In this document: positions 62,578 to 64,000 of the stretch, in pieces
Position numbering within the stretch: position 1 is the first letter of the stretch
Layout of the letters: every line of letters begins with the position of its first letter
Source: an uncultured Emticicia sp.
GTDB lineage: Bacteria; Bacteroidota; Bacteroidia; Cytophagales; Spirosomataceae
DNA: 64,000 bases
Assembly: GCF_937903345.1 (NCBI RefSeq)
Contig: NZ_CALCZQ010000051.1
Location: forward strand, 1-64,000
Reading direction: 5' to 3'
Made by a program: the position numbers and the translations under genes
Notes under the pieces: model-generated
What the model saw: the letters and a program-made list of their open reading frames with translations, nothing else
Databases searched by the model: none
What the model was told of the DNA's origin: nothing

Positions 62578-63333
62578 TTATTTATGCCTAAACCAGCAGT
62601 CAGTTCGGAGATCTTGATATTCTTTAAACACAGTATTGATAGGGGAGCCATGAAAAAATCTATTATTAAATGCTGTTCGAATTAAATAATTAAAGGCCCC
62701 CATATCACCAGTATATGGCGTTTGATTATCATAATTATGTTGTCGGTGTATAGATGACAATATTTCGATAAATTCACGCATTACCGTAATATTGCCGCCA
62801 ACTATTCCACAGTTTAAAAGGGTTTCATTGCCAAACTTCCCCTCATATTGTGCATAATCTCTGATTTTACTTCGTAAATGCTCAGAATGAGCCTGCATCC
62901 ATTCGTTATTGAGTACTTTTGGTTCATCTCCACAAAAAATTGCCGAAGTATTTTGAAGATAAAATGGCTGAAAAAAAGGGTTTTGAACGACTACAACATC
63001 AGAAATATCAGTTAAAAATATATTGTCAATAGTATGATGGTGATTTTGTAGATATTCGTAATAAACCAAATACCGATAAATATTTGGATTGAATGCACTA
63101 TTGTATTCAATTTTCACAAAACGTATGTGTTCGTTTTGATATTTAAGACAAGTTGCTTCGGAAAAATTATTGTGAAAAATAATACCATTGAGTTTTAAAG
63201 CTTTGACCGAATCTGCCCAAGCTTTTACAAGAGAATAATCATCATTAGTTAAGGTATAATTACGATTTACATCATAAATGCCAGTAATGTGGCAGGCCAT
63301 GATTACATTTTTATGAATTGGCAAAGTGGGCAT
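62578..63333 (-). CDS. putative glycosyltransferase, GT-A-like
   Basis: This protein (251 residues with the start chosen) has a GT-A-like core. It contains NVIMACHITGIYDVNR, FLTDISDVVVVQNPF with a DxD-like metal site, SAIFCGDEPKVL, and LLNCGIVGGNITVMREF followed by YTGDMGAFNYL. It lacks a signal peptide. In-frame starts at 63384, 63366, 63333 and 63300 are all possible; I took 63333, which overlaps the upstream glycosyltransferase by 23 nt. The donor and acceptor sugars are unknown. It forms a small operon with the next gene. Confidence 0.72.
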   Translation of the reverse strand: MPTLPIHKNVIMACHITGIYDVNRNYTLTNDDYSLVKAWADSVKALKLNGIIFHNNFSEATCLKYQNEHIRFVKIEYNSAFNPNIYRYLVYYEYLQNHHHTIDNIFLTDISDVVVVQNPFFQPFYLQNTSAIFCGDEPKVLNNEWMQAHSEHLRSKIRDYAQYEGKFGNETLLNCGIVGGNITVMREFIEILSSIHRQHNYDNQTPYTGDMGAFNYLIRTAFNNRFFHGSPINTVFKEYQDLRTDCWFRHK

Positions 63334-63988
63334 ACGAATTTTTATTGGTGAAGGTACCAAAGGTAGCATTTTTGATTTTTGCACAGGTACTATTTGGTAT
63401 ATTGCGATAGTAAATGTAGGTTCGTAAATTTACTTTCTTTACCTCATATTTTTGTGACGCACTTTCGTAAAATTGGGCATCAGCAGCGTATTTTTTCTGA
63501 AACTTTAGGTTCATAAAAACATCTTTTTTACCAAACAAAGTAGCAAATAGGATACAATCATCAACATGAATGAGTTGACTTTGGTCATACTTATCAGGCA
63601 CATAAAAATCATCTAAACTATCCACTATGGTTTCGGTTGTAGAGGCAATCAAATCCAGTGATGCAATAGCATGTAGGCAAGACGATAAATGATTAGGTTT
63701 ATACTCATCATCAGCATCCAAAATGGTGATATACTCACCAGTACTATTCAAAATTCCTCGATTAATTGACTCAGACTGTCCACAATTTGTATGGCGAAGG
63801 TAGCTGATTTTACTTTCGTTCTGAATTACGTAGTTTAATAATTGATTTTGGGTTCCATTCTGACTACCATCGTCAATAACAATCATTTCAAAATTTTGAA
63901 AATCTTGATTTAATACGGAATCAATCGCACGTTTAATTAGAGAGAAATCAGTATCATATACTGCCATCAGTACAGATATTTTGGGCAT
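63311..63988 (-). CDS. glycosyltransferase family 2 protein
   Basis: This 225-residue GT2 enzyme starts MPKISVLMAVYDTDFSLIKRAIDSV and shows the nucleotide-sugar region FEMIVIDDGSQNGT and the metal-binding ILDADDEYKPNH. The C-terminal part is shorter than in many GT2 proteins. It transfers a sugar from a nucleotide donor to a glycan or lipid in the cytoplasm. The start lies only 12 nt from the window edge, so its promoter and upstream neighbours are not seen. It overlaps the downstream GT-A gene. Confidence 0.88.
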   Translation of the reverse strand: MPKISVLMAVYDTDFSLIKRAIDSVLNQDFQNFEMIVIDDGSQNGTQNQLLNYVIQNESKISYLRHTNCGQSESINRGILNSTGEYITILDADDEYKPNHLSSCLHAIASLDLIASTTETIVDSLDDFYVPDKYDQSQLIHVDDCILFATLFGKKDVFMNLKFQKKYAADAQFYESASQKYEVKKVNLRTYIYYRNIPNSTCAKIKNATFGTFTNKNSYAHFANS

Positions 63989-64000
63989 ATTTATTTTTAT

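Overview
The window comes from a Bacteroidota genome, most likely order Cytophagales (an Emticicia/Arcicella-like lineage is a guess). The reasons are low GC, promoters of the TTTG / TAnnTTTG type, weak Shine-Dalgarno sequences, and families typical of the phylum: DUF2480, the GlmU-like nucleotidyltransferase, paired M16 peptidases, the so-called 'ABC transporter ATPase' family, DUF6934, and secreted M13, M28 and GH20 enzymes. Almost all of the sequence is chromosomal housekeeping DNA with no phage or intact insertion sequence.

Layout: 1-590 holds the end of an rRNA operon (23S 3' end, 5S, terminator). 0.7-4.1 kb carries a sugar nucleotidyltransferase, DNA polymerase III delta' and hemC. 4.2-8.0 kb (minus) has an M16 peptidase pair, one active and one lacking the zinc motif, and a fatty acid hydroxylase. 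8.05-9.2 kb is almost gene-free. 9.4-17.5 kb (plus) has a DJ-1/PfpI protein, a DEDDh exonuclease, nuoK-L-M-N without nuoA-J, a GtrA-like membrane protein and a tiny lipoprotein. 17.5-26 kb has an aminotransferase, an M28 peptidase, EttA, a DUF349 protein, tRNA-Gln and an ABC exporter. 26.07-30 kb (minus) has a DUF6934 gene with a 53-residue partner, siroheme synthase and fRMsr in an operon, a decayed DUF433/DUF5615 toxin-antitoxin pair and a CCG-domain Fe-S protein. priA follows.

32.6-37.3 kb is the most accessory part. It holds a DUF4143 AAA ATPase, a secreted orphan, an HNH nuclease and miaE, set among 23-bp tandem repeats and two families of dispersed palindromic repeats that flank the genes as pairs. 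37.4-49.3 kb has M13 peptidase, gltX, DUF2480, a MazG-like pyrophosphohydrolase, a secreted M28/glutaminyl cyclase-like enzyme, ilvE, a class C serine hydrolase, a polyprenyl synthetase and a rhomboid protease. 49.9-54.9 kb (plus) has an AraC-methyltransferase fusion, a MarR regulator with tandem palindromes at its own start, two GNAT acetyltransferases, a PLP decarboxylase and tpiA. 55-64 kb has YdeI, a glutathionylspermidine-synthase-like ligase, an amidase overlapping a YCII lipoprotein, mraY standing outside any cell-wall gene cluster, GH20 hexosaminidase, a CAP-domain protein and two glycosyltransferases.

No clearly new multi-gene system is visible. The best leads are the DUF6934 two-gene unit, the paired composite repeats around the DUF4143 ATPase and miaE, and a 24-nt palindrome-bearing sequence placed just before the start codons of hemC and the polyprenyl synthetase gene.
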